DNA from: an uncultured Bryobacteraceae bacterium
Lineage (GTDB): Bacteria; Acidobacteriota; Terriglobia; Bryobacterales; Bryobacteraceae
DNA: 64,000 nt
Reading direction: 5' to 3'
NCBI GenBank assembly: GCA_937924525.1
Contig: CALDSU010000002.1
Span: forward strand, 1-64,000
In this document: positions 1-8,079 of the stretch, piece by piece
Numbering within the stretch: position 1 is the stretch's first letter
Layout of the letters: every line of letters begins with the position of its first letter
Program-made: the position numbers and the translations under genes
The notes under the pieces: model-generated
What the model was told of the DNA's origin: nothing
Seen by the model: the letters and a program-made list of their open reading frames with translations, nothing else
Databases searched by the model: none

Positions 1-50
1 AGCCTGCGACAAAGCCACGGCGAAAGGTTCTGGTCGAAGAGAAGCTTCAC
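1..50 (-). CDS. DUF5615 PIN-like protein, N-terminal fragment (cut by window edge)
   Basis: The minus strand from a GTG at 50 reads V-K-L-L-F-D-Q-N-L-S-P-W-L, which is the characteristic N-terminus of DUF5615 PIN-like proteins, the presumed nuclease toxins that pair with DUF433 antitoxins. The GTG overlaps the TGA of the upstream DUF433 gene by a 4-nt GTGA, typical of translational coupling in a toxin-antitoxin operon. Only about 16 residues are inside the window, so catalytic acidic residues beyond the first Asp cannot be checked. The family assignment rests on this short motif together with its partner gene. Confidence 0.7.
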   Translation of the reverse strand, partial: MKLLFDQNLSPWLCRR

Positions 51-271
51 GCGGGTATGCTAGCCAGTCGCCGCTCACGATCCGCCGCAAAGGCGAGGCA
101 AGCCCGGATGTCCTCCCGGGTGAGGTCAGGGAAGTCCGCCAAAATCTCGTCTTCGGTCATGCCCGACGCTAGATAGTCGAGGACATCATAGACGGTGATT
201 CGCATCCCGCGGATACACGCCTTGCCGCCCATCTTTCCCGGCTCGATCGTAATGATCTTGCTGTAATCCAC
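47..271 (-). CDS. DUF433 family antitoxin-like protein
   Basis: This 74-residue protein has the DUF433 pattern: an N-terminal segment with I-x-x-x-P-x-x-x-G-G-K-x-C-I-x-G-x-R-I-T-V, then a D-V-L-x-Y-L-A-S-G-M-T helix, and a D-F-P-x-L-T-x-E-D-I-R-A helix-turn-helix-like C-terminal half. DUF433 proteins are small VapB-like antitoxins that bind DNA and neutralise a PIN-like partner. The next gene on the same strand starts inside its stop codon and looks like DUF5615, supporting a toxin-antitoxin operon. The family is clear; the toxin-antitoxin role is inferred from pairing. Confidence 0.85.
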   Translation of the reverse strand: MDYSKIITIEPGKMGGKACIRGMRITVYDVLDYLASGMTEDEILADFPDLTREDIRACLAFAADRERRLASIPA

Positions 272-928
272 GCGCGGCCACCTCGGACGGGCCTACCAAC
301 AAGATACCAGAAGCACGCTTGCATGCCGCGAGCGGATTCCAGCCAATCGCCTGAGGATCCCGCGGTGAATGAGCGATTCGCGGCTGTGCGGTCCAGGGTG
401 CTCGCTCGCAGATTGGGCCGCACTTTGGGCACGATTTGCATGTACAGGGAAACATCGTTTTTCTCCACGAGAGAAACGTCGAAAGGCGGGGACAACCGCG
501 CGCGTGCGCGTAGCATGTGGCCTGCCATGGCCGCCTGGACGGGGCCGTTCGTGGAGTCCGTTTGGAGTCCAAACGCAGAATTCGCCTCCGTGGCGTCCAA
601 ATCGTGCGCCACTAAGTCTTTTGTTTCTCGCGTCGATGCCTGTAAGTGATGGATTCCAGGACGATGGCATGGAAGAGGTCTTGATTGGCAAACACAGGCT
701 GGCTCTCTGGCTCACACGCTCCCGCTCGCCAATGGCTTTAAAGACTCGCGGGCATATCATAGGAGCACCTGCTCGCGCGGCGGACGGGCGGCCGATCAGA
801 ACCGACTTCGCCGATCTGGCCAGGGAACGGGCCTGTGTTTTCCGGACTACAGGGTTTCTTCAGACCGGAGCAGTGCGCTTTTCCGGCCGGCATCGGGCAA
901 GCCCGTGGGCTGCTAAGGGAATCGCCGG
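272..928. other. 657-bp gap without a supportable gene
   Basis: Several overlapping open frames of 60-190 codons exist on both strands here, but none has a recognisable domain, a convincing ribosome-binding site or protein-like composition, and they contradict one another. Local composition looks less G+C-biased than the neighbouring genes. The stretch probably holds the promoter of the downstream ATPase gene and possibly degenerate accessory DNA. No tRNA or clear terminator was seen. Confidence 0.5.
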
Positions 929-2362
929 ATGACCGCAACACTCGCTTCCGTCTACACTTACATCGAGCCGCCCGCTGGGCGGCTGGGAGCGACCATTTTG
1001 GGCGAGGCGATTGTCCATCTCAGCGCCGCGATCCGCGCCGCCGATCAGCCAAAGCAGGAGTCGGCCGCAGACGGCGACCGCTTTGCGCCCGCACCATGCC
1101 GGACCCTGGAGGAGACCGGGATCGCGCCGTCGCTGATCGAACAACTGATCCTGAAAACCCTGCACTTCCGCGGCGAACTGATCGGCCGGGAACTGGCGTC
1201 CTTGCTGGGGCTGCGCTTCAGCCTGATCGAACCCCTGCTCGAACAACTCAAGCGCGTGCGTCAGGTGGATGTGAAAACGTCACTGGGGTACGGCCCGGTT
1301 TCCGCGATCTACGTGCTGGCGGAGAGCGGCCGCATCCGGGCGCGCGAGTGCCTGGAGAATAACCAGTATTTCGGCCCGGCCCCGGTCACCTTGGACCAGT
1401 ACCGCGACGCCGTGCATCGCCAGCGTCAGCGGTCGGGCTGGCTGACCCGTCCGATGCTGCTCGAGGCGTACCGGCACATGGTGATCACCGACGCGGTGAT
1501 CAACCAGATCGGGCCCGCGGTGAACTGCGGCAAGTCTTTTCTGCTCTACGGGCAGCCGGGCAACGGCAAGACCTACTTGGCTGAGGCGTTGTTCCGGCTG
1601 CAGAGCCCGCCGATCTACGTGCCGTACGTGGTCGAGTACCAGGGACAACTGGTGAAGATTTTCGACCCCGTGTACCACCACCGGCTGGAACCGGAGCCGC
1701 AAGGAATTTCCTCGCTGGCCACCGAGCCGGCCCATGACGGCCGGTGGGTGTTGTGCAAGCGGCCGTTCATCACCACGGGCGGCGAGCTGACGCTGGACAT
1801 GCTGAATCTCAGCTACTATCCCACGGCGAAGATCTACGACGCTCCCTTCCAGGTGAAGGCCAACAATGGAATCTACCTCGTCGACGACTTCGGCCGGCAG
1901 CAGTGCAGCCCCGCCGAGATCCTGAACCGCTGGATTGTGCCCATGGACCGCCGTGTGGACTTCCTCAGCTTTGTCACGGGCGGGAAGATCGAGATGCCGT
2001 TTGAGACCTTTCTGATCTTCTCGACGAACCTGCGGCCCGACCAGTTGGGCGACGAAGCGTTTCTGCGCCGGATCGAGTACAAGCTGTTGATGCGGAGCCC
2101 GGAGGAGGCGGAGTTTCTCGAGATCTTCCGGCGGTACGCCGAATCGCGGGGATTCGCCTTCGACGAGCGACTGGTCCGCCAGTTTGTGGCGCGCCGCTAC
2201 TACGCCGAGAAGCGTCCCTTACGTCGCTGCCATCCCCGCGACCTGATCACGCACGCGATCGACCTGTTGCAGTTCGAGGGGCGGCCGATGGAACTTACCG
2301 CGGAGGCGCTCAACCAGGCCTACGACAGTTGCTTCCTGGCCAACGAAGGCGCCGACGTCTGA
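929..2362 (+). CDS. AAA family ATPase with N-terminal helical/winged-helix region
   Basis: This 477-residue protein has a P-loop G-Q-P-G-N-G-K-T at about residues 208-215 and a Walker B-like I-Y-L-V-D-D-F-G at about 315-322, followed by F-S-T-N (sensor 1-like) and an R-R-I-E-Y-K segment. The architecture resembles AAA_5/MoxR-like ATPases. Residues 60-150 look like a winged-helix regulatory domain (G-R-E-L-A-S-L-L-G-L followed by Q-V-D-V-K). Such proteins remodel other proteins, but the partner here is unknown; the neighbours (a ParA-like ATPase on the opposite strand) do not settle it. The ATG at 929 sits after a G-rich stretch; an earlier start is not excluded. Confidence 0.8.
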   Translation: MTATLASVYTYIEPPAGRLGATILGEAIVHLSAAIRAADQPKQESAADGDRFAPAPCRTLEETGIAPSLIEQLILKTLHFRGELIGRELASLLGLRFSLIEPLLEQLKRVRQVDVKTSLGYGPVSAIYVLAESGRIRARECLENNQYFGPAPVTLDQYRDAVHRQRQRSGWLTRPMLLEAYRHMVITDAVINQIGPAVNCGKSFLLYGQPGNGKTYLAEALFRLQSPPIYVPYVVEYQGQLVKIFDPVYHHRLEPEPQGISSLATEPAHDGRWVLCKRPFITTGGELTLDMLNLSYYPTAKIYDAPFQVKANNGIYLVDDFGRQQCSPAEILNRWIVPMDRRVDFLSFVTGGKIEMPFETFLIFSTNLRPDQLGDEAFLRRIEYKLLMRSPEEAEFLEIFRRYAESRGFAFDERLVRQFVARRYYAEKRPLRRCHPRDLITHAIDLLQFEGRPMELTAEALNQAYDSCFLANEGADV

Positions 2363-2494
2363 GCTGAGAGCCCCCGTCCGCCCCGGGCCAGAAAAACCGC
2401 GGCCGGACACCTCTTTCGCTTCTGCACTGCTCGCTGATCGAACGTCCCGATTTCTTCCCAGACCCGGAGGCGAAGGGGCCGCCGCGCGTCTGCC

Positions 2495-2785
2495 TCAGCT
2501 CCGGCGGCGGACCAGGCTGGCAGCCAGTGAGAGCGGCATCGCGGCCAATTGCACGGAAAACAGCAGGAATTGCCCGGCCGCCATCATGCTGTACGAAAAA
2601 GCGCGCATCCCGCTTTCCAGCGGATTCCGCCCGAACAGGCGCGCGGGCGGGGCGGGCGATGTTGGTTGGGGCGGCGGGCTGGCGGCCGGTTCGCCGGTTC
2701 GGAAGGCCCACCCCGACGGCGCGGGGGCCGCCACCTCCTCCGGAATCACAAATTGGGGCTTAGCATGTCGTTTCCTGGCGGCCAT
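2495..2785 (-). CDS. small Pro/Ala-rich membrane protein downstream of parA-like gene
   Basis: This 96-residue protein starts at an ATG (2785) preceded by an AGGAAG ribosome-binding site that lies inside the end of the ParA-like gene, overlapping it by 26 nt. Its first 20 residues are basic, residues 20-45 are Pro/Ala-rich, and the C-terminal third contains a hydrophobic stretch (M-M-A-A-G-Q-F-L-L-F-S-V) followed by a basic tail, suggesting a single membrane anchor. I do not recognise a family. Overlap with the ParA-like gene implies co-expression and probably a joint role, for example a membrane anchor for a positioning ATPase, but that is inference. Confidence 0.7.
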   Translation of the reverse strand: MAARKRHAKPQFVIPEEVAAPAPSGWAFRTGEPAASPPPQPTSPAPPARLFGRNPLESGMRAFSYSMMAAGQFLLFSVQLAAMPLSLAASLVRRRS

Positions 2786-3542
2786 CGTTTCTTCCTTTCT
2801 CGACGAAGTCGATGAAGCGCGTGTAGTCCACGGCGGCGCGGCTGCGGGGAGCGTACTCCCAGATGGTTTGGTGGTTCGCGGTGGCATAGTTCAGATCAAT
2901 GCACTGCCGGATGCCCGGCTGCAACAGAAACGGCCCCATGTGCGGATCGGCGGTAAGGGTTTCCAGCGCGGCGCGGGTGGCGTTGGTGGCGGCGTTCACG
3001 AACGTGGGCAGCACGGCCAGGATTTTCAGACCGCGCTCGGGCCAGAGATCGCGAATTTCCTCGATGCCCTTGAGCGTTTGGCGCGCGCCGATGATCGCCA
3101 TCAGGTCCATGCCGACGGGCACGACCACCTGGTTGGCGAACAGCAGCGCATTGTAGGTGAGCAGGTTCATAGCCGGCGAGCTGTCCAGCACCACGACGTC
3201 ATAGCCGTTCACGCCGCGCAAGCGGCGGCTGAGGATGGTTTCGCGCTGGGTTTCGCCCGCCAGACGCCGTTCGAGCGAGAAGGCGGAAGGGTGGGAGAGG
3301 ATGGCGTCCAGCCGGTCGCGGATGCGCGGCACGATGGCGTCGGCGGGTTCCGCCAGGCCCATCAGCAGTTCGTCGATGGTGCGGCCGGCGCGCAAGTGCA
3401 GGGCGTGGGCGACGTTGCCCTGCGGGTCCAGGTCGATCAAGAGCACGCGCGCCCCCCGCGCGGCCAGTCCGGCGGCCAAGTGAATTGCGGTTGTCGTCTT
3501 GCCGACCCCGCCCTTCATGTTGACGACGGCGATCTTCCGCAT
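2760..3542 (-). CDS. ParA/MinD-type deviant Walker ATPase
   Basis: This 260-residue protein begins M-R-K-I-A-V-V-N-M-K-G-G-V-G-K-T-T-T, the deviant Walker A of ParA/Soj ATPases, with K10 and K15 both present. It continues with L-L-I-D-L-D-P-Q-G-N (Walker A') and V-V-L-D-S-S-P (Walker B-like). Length matches Soj/ParA. No ParB or parS-like gene is adjacent; the only partner is the overlapping small membrane protein, so this is likely an orphan positioning ATPase rather than the chromosomal ParA. The chosen ATG at 3542 starts directly at the conserved N-terminus; upstream in-frame extension has no family similarity. Confidence 0.88.
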   Translation of the reverse strand: MRKIAVVNMKGGVGKTTTAIHLAAGLAARGARVLLIDLDPQGNVAHALHLRAGRTIDELLMGLAEPADAIVPRIRDRLDAILSHPSAFSLERRLAGETQRETILSRRLRGVNGYDVVVLDSSPAMNLLTYNALLFANQVVVPVGMDLMAIIGARQTLKGIEEIRDLWPERGLKILAVLPTFVNAATNATRAALETLTADPHMGPFLLQPGIRQCIDLNYATANHQTIWEYAPRSRAAVDYTRFIDFVEKGRNDGRQETTC

Positions 3543-3552
3543 GGTTTGTATC

Positions 3553-3581
3553 AGAACAGCGCAATCAGCCGCGCTTGTCAA
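3553..3581 (-). promoter_or_regulatory. possible promoter of parA-like operon
   Basis: On the minus strand a perfect TTGACA (3581-3576) is followed after 17 nt by TGTTCT (3558-3553), only about 10 nt before the parA-like ATG. The -35 match is perfect but the -10 is weak, and the predicted transcript would be nearly leaderless, consistent with no visible Shine-Dalgarno sequence before that ATG. Confidence 0.3.
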
Positions 3582-3636
3582 CTGGAATCGCGGCGCGACG
3601 TCCGCACGGCTGCCGTAACATAAGGAAGCGTGGAAC

Positions 3637-4251
3637 ATGGAAATCATCAACGGCAGCATGGGTTGGATCGAGGTGATCTGCGGGCCGATGTTTTCCGGCA
3701 AGAGCGAAGAGCTGATCCGGAGGCTGCGGCGGGCCACCATTGCCCGTAAGCGGGTCCAGGTCTTCAAGCCCGCCATCGATCTGCGGTATTCGGCTGACGA
3801 GATTGTCTCGCACGCGGACCGGCGGATGGCCTCCGAGGTGGTGGAAGACGCCGGTCAGATTCTCCACCGGATCGACTGGCGCACGGAAGTGGTGGGGATC
3901 GATGAGGCCAATTTCATGGGGCCGGAACTGGTGGGGGTGGCCGGGACGCTGGCCGACAGCGGCAAACAGGTGATCATCGCCGGTCTGGACACCGATTACC
4001 TGGGCCGGCCGTTCGCGCCGATTCCCGAACTGCTGGCGCTGGCCGAATCCATCACCAAGACCCTCGCGATCTGCATGCAATGCGGCAACCCGGCCAAACA
4101 CACGCAGCGGCTGGTGGAGTCCGAAGCGCTGATCGTGGTGGGAGCGAGCGGCATGTACGAGGCGCGCTGCCGCCGCTGCTTCGAGCCTGGCGTTCCCCGG
4201 CAGCGCCAACTTGAACTGATGCCCGCCCCCCGGGGCCCGCAAAACGGCTGA
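3637..4251 (+). CDS. tdk: thymidine kinase
   Basis: This cytosolic enzyme phosphorylates thymidine to dTMP with ATP in the pyrimidine salvage pathway. The 204-residue protein carries the class II thymidine kinase P-loop G-P-M-F-S-G-K-S (residues 16-23), the D-E-A-N-F Walker B/catalytic region, and two Cys pairs (C-M-Q-C and C-R-R-C) forming the structural zinc site. The length is normal for bacterial Tdk. The ATG at 3637 is preceded by AAGGAAG at good spacing. It is divergent from the parA-like gene and followed by a coiled-coil membrane protein on the same strand. Confidence 0.96.
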   Translation: MEIINGSMGWIEVICGPMFSGKSEELIRRLRRATIARKRVQVFKPAIDLRYSADEIVSHADRRMASEVVEDAGQILHRIDWRTEVVGIDEANFMGPELVGVAGTLADSGKQVIIAGLDTDYLGRPFAPIPELLALAESITKTLAICMQCGNPAKHTQRLVESEALIVVGASGMYEARCRRCFEPGVPRQRQLELMPAPRGPQNG

Positions 4252-4296
4252 AACCAGAGTTGGTAGAATCTAGGCTGTCAGGGAGGAGGACTCAGT

Positions 4297-5166
4297 ATGC
4301 GGAAGTTGGATCCCCGCTCCGAGGCCGGTTCGGCGAATCTGCCGGTCGCCGTTTTGTTTGGCGCGGTCATCGCGTTGCTTTTGGCGAACGTGTATCTTTA
4401 CATGCAGATCGAGACGGTCCGGGGCGACATGGCGAAGTTACAGGATTCGCTGGTGCGCGAGTTGGGCACGCTGCGGGAAGCCACCGTGGCCACCAGCACG
4501 AAGAGCTCGCGCAGCCTGGACGTTTTGAAAGACGAGCTGGAAAAGACGCGTTCGCAGGCCGCCACGGCGGCGAGCGTCGCCAAGACCGAAGCGTTGACCC
4601 ATGCCGAGAAACTCGCGCGGCAGCTTGCGGCTGAGCAGCAAAAGGCGCAGGAGGTGGTGCGCAGCGAGATCGGCGAGGTCAAGCAGGCGGCCAGCGCGGC
4701 GACCAGCCGGATTCAGGAAGTCGACTCCAGCGTTTCCCAGGTGAAGACGGAAGTGCAGTCCACCAAGTCGGAATTGGAAAAGACGATCGCCGAGCTCAAG
4801 AGCGTGCGGGGCGACTTGGGCGTGCAGAGCGGGCTGATCGCCACCAACGCCACCGAACTGGCGGCGCTGAAGCGCCTGGGCGAGCGCAATTACTTCGAGT
4901 TCAATCTCGCCAAGTCCAAAACGGCGCAGAAGGTGGGGGACATCAGCATTCTCCTGAAGAAGGCGGACGCCAAGCGCAACCGTTACACCATCGAGGTGAT
5001 GGCTGACGACAAGAAGACCGAGAAGAAAGACCGGACGATCAACGAACCGGTCCAGTTCTATACGCAGCGTGCGCGGCAGCCGTACGAAATTGTGGTGAAC
5101 GAGGTCAAGAGAGACCTCATTGTGGGCTACCTGTCGACGCCGAAAGAGCAGGTGTCGAGAAACTGA
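4297..5166 (+). CDS. membrane-anchored coiled-coil protein of unknown function
   Basis: This 289-residue protein has a single hydrophobic segment at about residues 14-35 (A-V-L-F-G-A-V-I-A-L-L-L-A-N-V-Y-L-Y). A long Lys/Glu/Ser/Ala-rich region with heptad character follows to about residue 190, then a compact C-terminal domain (about 195-289). The topology suggests an inner-membrane anchor with a periplasmic or cytoplasmic rod ending in a small globular domain. A strong GGAGGA site precedes the ATG. I do not recognise a named family. It may be transcribed on its own; the upstream tdk ends 45 nt before it. Confidence 0.82.
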   Translation: MRKLDPRSEAGSANLPVAVLFGAVIALLLANVYLYMQIETVRGDMAKLQDSLVRELGTLREATVATSTKSSRSLDVLKDELEKTRSQAATAASVAKTEALTHAEKLARQLAAEQQKAQEVVRSEIGEVKQAASAATSRIQEVDSSVSQVKTEVQSTKSELEKTIAELKSVRGDLGVQSGLIATNATELAALKRLGERNYFEFNLAKSKTAQKVGDISILLKKADAKRNRYTIEVMADDKKTEKKDRTINEPVQFYTQRARQPYEIVVNEVKRDLIVGYLSTPKEQVSRN

Positions 5167-5253
5167 ATCCAAGCCACCCGCTTTCCGCGGAGCGGCGAGC
5201 GGCAAGCGAGCGGGCCCCGTGGGAACAGCCACGAGCGGACAAAGACCGACGAC

Positions 5254-5317
5254 GGACACTTTTTTCGATCAGCGAGCAGCGCAGAAGCTAAAGGCCGGTG
5301 ACGCGAAAAAGGTGTCC
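5254..5317. repeat. imperfect 14-bp inverted repeat in convergent gap
   Basis: Arms at 5254-5267 (GGACACTTTTTTCG) and 5304-5317 (CGAAAAAGGTGTCC) are near-perfect inverted copies with one mismatch, separated by 36 nt. They lie in the 201-bp gap between two convergent genes. This could act as a bidirectional terminator or be a small interspersed palindromic element; the sequence alone does not decide. Confidence 0.45.
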
Positions 5318-5367
5318 ACACCCGCTTTTTTACCCGGTCCGGAAGCGAGTGGGTCCGCTCCCGCCTG

Positions 5368-6684
5368 TCACGGCGCCAGTCCCGCCGGGCGCACCGGCAC
5401 ATCCCAGCGCAGTTCCTTCATGAAGCGTCCCCGCAGATCGCCGAGCCAGGGATCGGCGTAGCGCCGGTTGAGATCGATCGTGGCGATCGCGGCCGCGCCA
5501 GGTTCGCGCGCCACCGCCAGCAATTCTCCGTCCGGATCCATGACATACGTCGGGTAGTTGTAGCCGGACGCGGCGATAAATACTCTGTTCTCGATGGCGC
5601 GAGCCTTGCCGAGCGTCTGATTGCCGCCCCAAATGGGCAACAGAATCAACTCCGCGCCGCGCAACGCCAGGGCGCGGGCCGGATCCGCATACTGCGCGTC
5701 CCAGCAGATCATCATGCCGACCTTCCCAAAATCGGTCTGGAAGACCGGGTAATCGATGCCCGGAGTCAGGCCGCCTTCGATTTCTTCGCGGGGCAGATAG
5801 ACTTTGCGGTACTTGCCGGCCACCTGGCCGGCGCGATCCAGCAGCACCGCCGTGTTGTAGATGGCGGAACCTTCGCGCTCGTAGATTCCAGCCGCCAGGT
5901 AGGTCCGGCGGGCGCGCGCCACTTCCGCCAGGCGCGCGGTCGTGGGGCCCGGCACCGGCTCGGCGACCTCCGCGTAGGATTTTCCGGTGCCCACCACCGT
6001 AATGCCCTCGGGGAGGAGAATGACGTCCGTGTGTTCCGGTACGGTGCGCTCGATGGCCGCCAGAAACTGGCGGACGCTTTCGGCAGCCGAACCGGTGTGC
6101 GCGGGTTTCCCATGGATGGACGCCACCGTGACTGGCCGCGGGGCGGGCGCGGGAATCCGGTCCAGGGCGATGTCATCCCACCAAACCGTAGCCTGGGGAG
6201 CATTCTGGAGGTACAACTGGATGACGACGCCGGCGGCTCCGGCGGGCGCGGGTGCTTCCAGGGTGACCTTGCGCCACGGGCCCCGCGGCTCGGTGCGGTA
6301 GGCGTAGTCCGGCTGAGCCACCCGCTTGCCGGCGGCCCCCATCCAGTCGAGCCGCGCCAGGATCTGGAGCGCCTCGTCGCGCACGCCCTCCGCGCGGTAG
6401 TGCGCGGTGAGCCGGTACCAGCGGCCTCCTTCCACGCCCGCAGTGCGGAACTCCCAGCCTCCACAAGCGGCGGCATTCCCGTTGCCGGAGATGGCCAGCG
6501 CGCCAGGCGCACCTAAAGAGTGCGCCGTGTCGACGAACGCGCGGGGCGCGGTTTCCGGGCGCGCTGACCATGTCTGCCACCCCGCGGGCATTTGGCCGGC
6601 TGCCGGAGCAAAAGCCGACTGCCGCACCGGCAGGGGCGACGAAGCCAACGCCGTGCTGGCCAGTATGAGCATCCCAATCCTCAT
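5368..6684 (-). CDS. secreted carbon-nitrogen (nitrilase-superfamily) hydrolase with N-terminal carbohydrate-binding-like domain
   Basis: The first ~20 residues form a signal peptide. Residues ~25-180 form a beta-rich jelly-roll-like domain (W-Y-R-L-T-A-H-Y; V-W-W-D-D-I-A-L) of the type found in carbohydrate-binding modules. Residues ~185-438 are a nitrilase domain with the complete catalytic triad: E226 in L-L-P-E-G, K294 in Y-R-K-V-Y-L-P and C327 in M-I-C-W-D. Such enzymes cleave amides or related C-N bonds; the substrate is unknown. The ATG at 6684 is preceded by AGGAGG; a TTG one codon earlier is an alternative. Confidence 0.88.
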   Translation of the reverse strand: MRIGMLILASTALASSPLPVRQSAFAPAAGQMPAGWQTWSARPETAPRAFVDTAHSLGAPGALAISGNGNAAACGGWEFRTAGVEGGRWYRLTAHYRAEGVRDEALQILARLDWMGAAGKRVAQPDYAYRTEPRGPWRKVTLEAPAPAGAAGVVIQLYLQNAPQATVWWDDIALDRIPAPAPRPVTVASIHGKPAHTGSAAESVRQFLAAIERTVPEHTDVILLPEGITVVGTGKSYAEVAEPVPGPTTARLAEVARARRTYLAAGIYEREGSAIYNTAVLLDRAGQVAGKYRKVYLPREEIEGGLTPGIDYPVFQTDFGKVGMMICWDAQYADPARALALRGAELILLPIWGGNQTLGKARAIENRVFIAASGYNYPTYVMDPDGELLAVAREPGAAAIATIDLNRRYADPWLGDLRGRFMKELRWDVPVRPAGLAP

Positions 6685-6769
6685 CAATCCTCCTGGAACG
6701 CGAGGGAGCTTGTGAAGTTTTCACTTTACCCGAAACGCGGCCAGTCTTGAGAAATGGCGGAATACGGGG

Positions 6770-7030
6770 ATGATGGTCGAGGAGGAATTCACCGTAACGA
6801 AAGCAGCCATGCTGGGGGAATTGTCGGCGATCAAGGAGTTTTTTGACCGGTCGACCCGCGTACTGGAGGAAGGCGATTCGCAGTTCACGCTCGCGCCGGG
6901 GATGGGCGGCATGCCGCGGCTGGCGGTGCTCAGCGCGAGGAATGACCACCGCGCACCACCGGGGCGCCCTCACCGTCGACTCGCGGCTGCGGGGAAAAAC
7001 TCTCCACCGCTGCCTTACGGCGACATGTGA
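6770..7030 (+). pseudogene. remnant of a DinB-family protein gene
   Basis: The open frame of 86 codons keeps a DinB-like N-terminal stretch (E-E-F-T-V-T-K-A-A-M-L-G-E-L, then E-F-F-D-R-S-T-R-V-L-E-E-G-D-S). It ends in the typical C-terminus P-P-L-P-Y-G-D-M. The expected middle four-helix region is missing, and the penultimate motif (H-H-R-G-A-L-T-V) is in a different frame around 6950-6990. The gene has therefore suffered an internal deletion and at least one frameshift. DinB/YfiT-like proteins are metal-binding helical-bundle enzymes with thiol-transferase relatives. Functional product is unlikely. Confidence 0.65.
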
Positions 7031-7041
7031 CGACGGCGCGG

Positions 7042-7875
7042 CTACACGTCGAAAATCGCCAGCGTATCCTCCAACGACCGGACGGGGTCGCGTAACGGCG
7101 AATACTCGTGCACGACGTAGCCGGGGAAACCCAGCTCGGCGATCGCGCGCGCGATGCCGCGGTAATTCAGTTCCTGCGTGTCGTCCATCTCGTGGCGGCC
7201 GGGATTGCCCGCGGTGTGGAAATGCGCGATCCACTCGATGTTGTCGCGGATGGTGCGGATGACGTCGCCCTCCATGATTTGCATGTGGTAGATGTCGTAC
7301 AGCAGTTTTACCCGCGGGGAGTTGACCCGCTTGCACACTTCCACGCCCCACGCAGTGCGGTCGCACTGGTAGTCGGGGTGGTTCACCTTGCTGTTGAGCA
7401 GCTCGAGGCAAATGGTCACGCCTTTGTCTTCCGCCTGCGCCTTCACGCGGTTGAAGAACGCGACGACGTTGTCCATGCCTTCGGCGTCGGACAGGCCGCG
7501 GCGGTTGCCGGAGAGAGCGATCAGGTTGGGCGCGCCCGCCGCCGCTGCCTGATCGATGAGCGGGCGGAGGGCCTTCTCCACCGTGTCGTGATCCTGCTTG
7601 TGGTTGATGCCGCCCGTCAGCGTCATAGCGCCTGAAACCATGGTTGGAATCAGCCCGAATTGCTTGAGCGTAGGAAAATCCGCCGGTCCCACCAGGTCGA
7701 ATCCCACCACGCCCAGGCGGGCGCAGTGGCGGCAGGCTTCTGCCAAGGGCATGCCGCGGCCGAACACGCCGCGGGTGACTCCCTGTTTCAGGCGGCCCTT
7801 GCGCGGCGCGATGGGCCCCTGTGCGGCCGCGGCGGACGCCACAGCCGAAACCGCCAGCATCTCTCTCCGAGTCAT
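7042..7875 (-). CDS. exported xylose-isomerase-like TIM-barrel protein (hydroxypyruvate isomerase type)
   Basis: This 277-residue protein starts M-T-R-R-E-M-L-A-V-S, a Tat-like leader, and continues into an AP-endonuclease-2/xylose-isomerase-like TIM barrel. Motifs resembling hydroxypyruvate isomerase include C-L-E-L-L-N (glutamate metal ligand), K-L-L-Y-D-I-Y-H-M-Q (Asp and His ligands) and H-F-H-T-A-G-N-P-G-R-H. It probably isomerises a small sugar or keto-acid. An AGGAG site precedes the ATG at 7875. Its nitrilase-like and beta-helix neighbours suggest a role in carbohydrate catabolism, but substrate specificity is not evident. Confidence 0.87.
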   Translation of the reverse strand: MTRREMLAVSAVASAAAAQGPIAPRKGRLKQGVTRGVFGRGMPLAEACRHCARLGVVGFDLVGPADFPTLKQFGLIPTMVSGAMTLTGGINHKQDHDTVEKALRPLIDQAAAAGAPNLIALSGNRRGLSDAEGMDNVVAFFNRVKAQAEDKGVTICLELLNSKVNHPDYQCDRTAWGVEVCKRVNSPRVKLLYDIYHMQIMEGDVIRTIRDNIEWIAHFHTAGNPGRHEMDDTQELNYRGIARAIAELGFPGYVVHEYSPLRDPVRSLEDTLAIFDV

Positions 7876-8079
7876 CGTCGTCTCCTGTTCCAGGCCCGCT
7901 CCCGCAGGCCCGTTGGCCTTTCGAACATAGCAACTCGCGCCGCCCGGCGACAGGGCCGCCCGCGAGTGGCGGAGCTCAGCTCCCGGGTCGCGGCTTCTCT
8001 CCGGAGGTTGGTTGTTGAACAATGGCACTGGTTGAGGACCTCGCCGCGGGACCTCACCAGAGAGGAAGGCACTCAAACG

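Noticed and set aside
169-932. Overlapping open frames on both strands between the DUF433 gene and the AAA ATPase gene
   Set aside because: They have mutually exclusive frames, no recognisable domain or ribosome-binding site, and unusual composition. They are treated as chance open frames in G+C-rich DNA.
6173-7933. A 586-codon minus-strand open frame spanning the nitrilase and TIM-barrel genes
   Set aside because: It runs out of frame with two well-supported genes and has the Arg/Gly/Pro-rich composition of a shadow frame.
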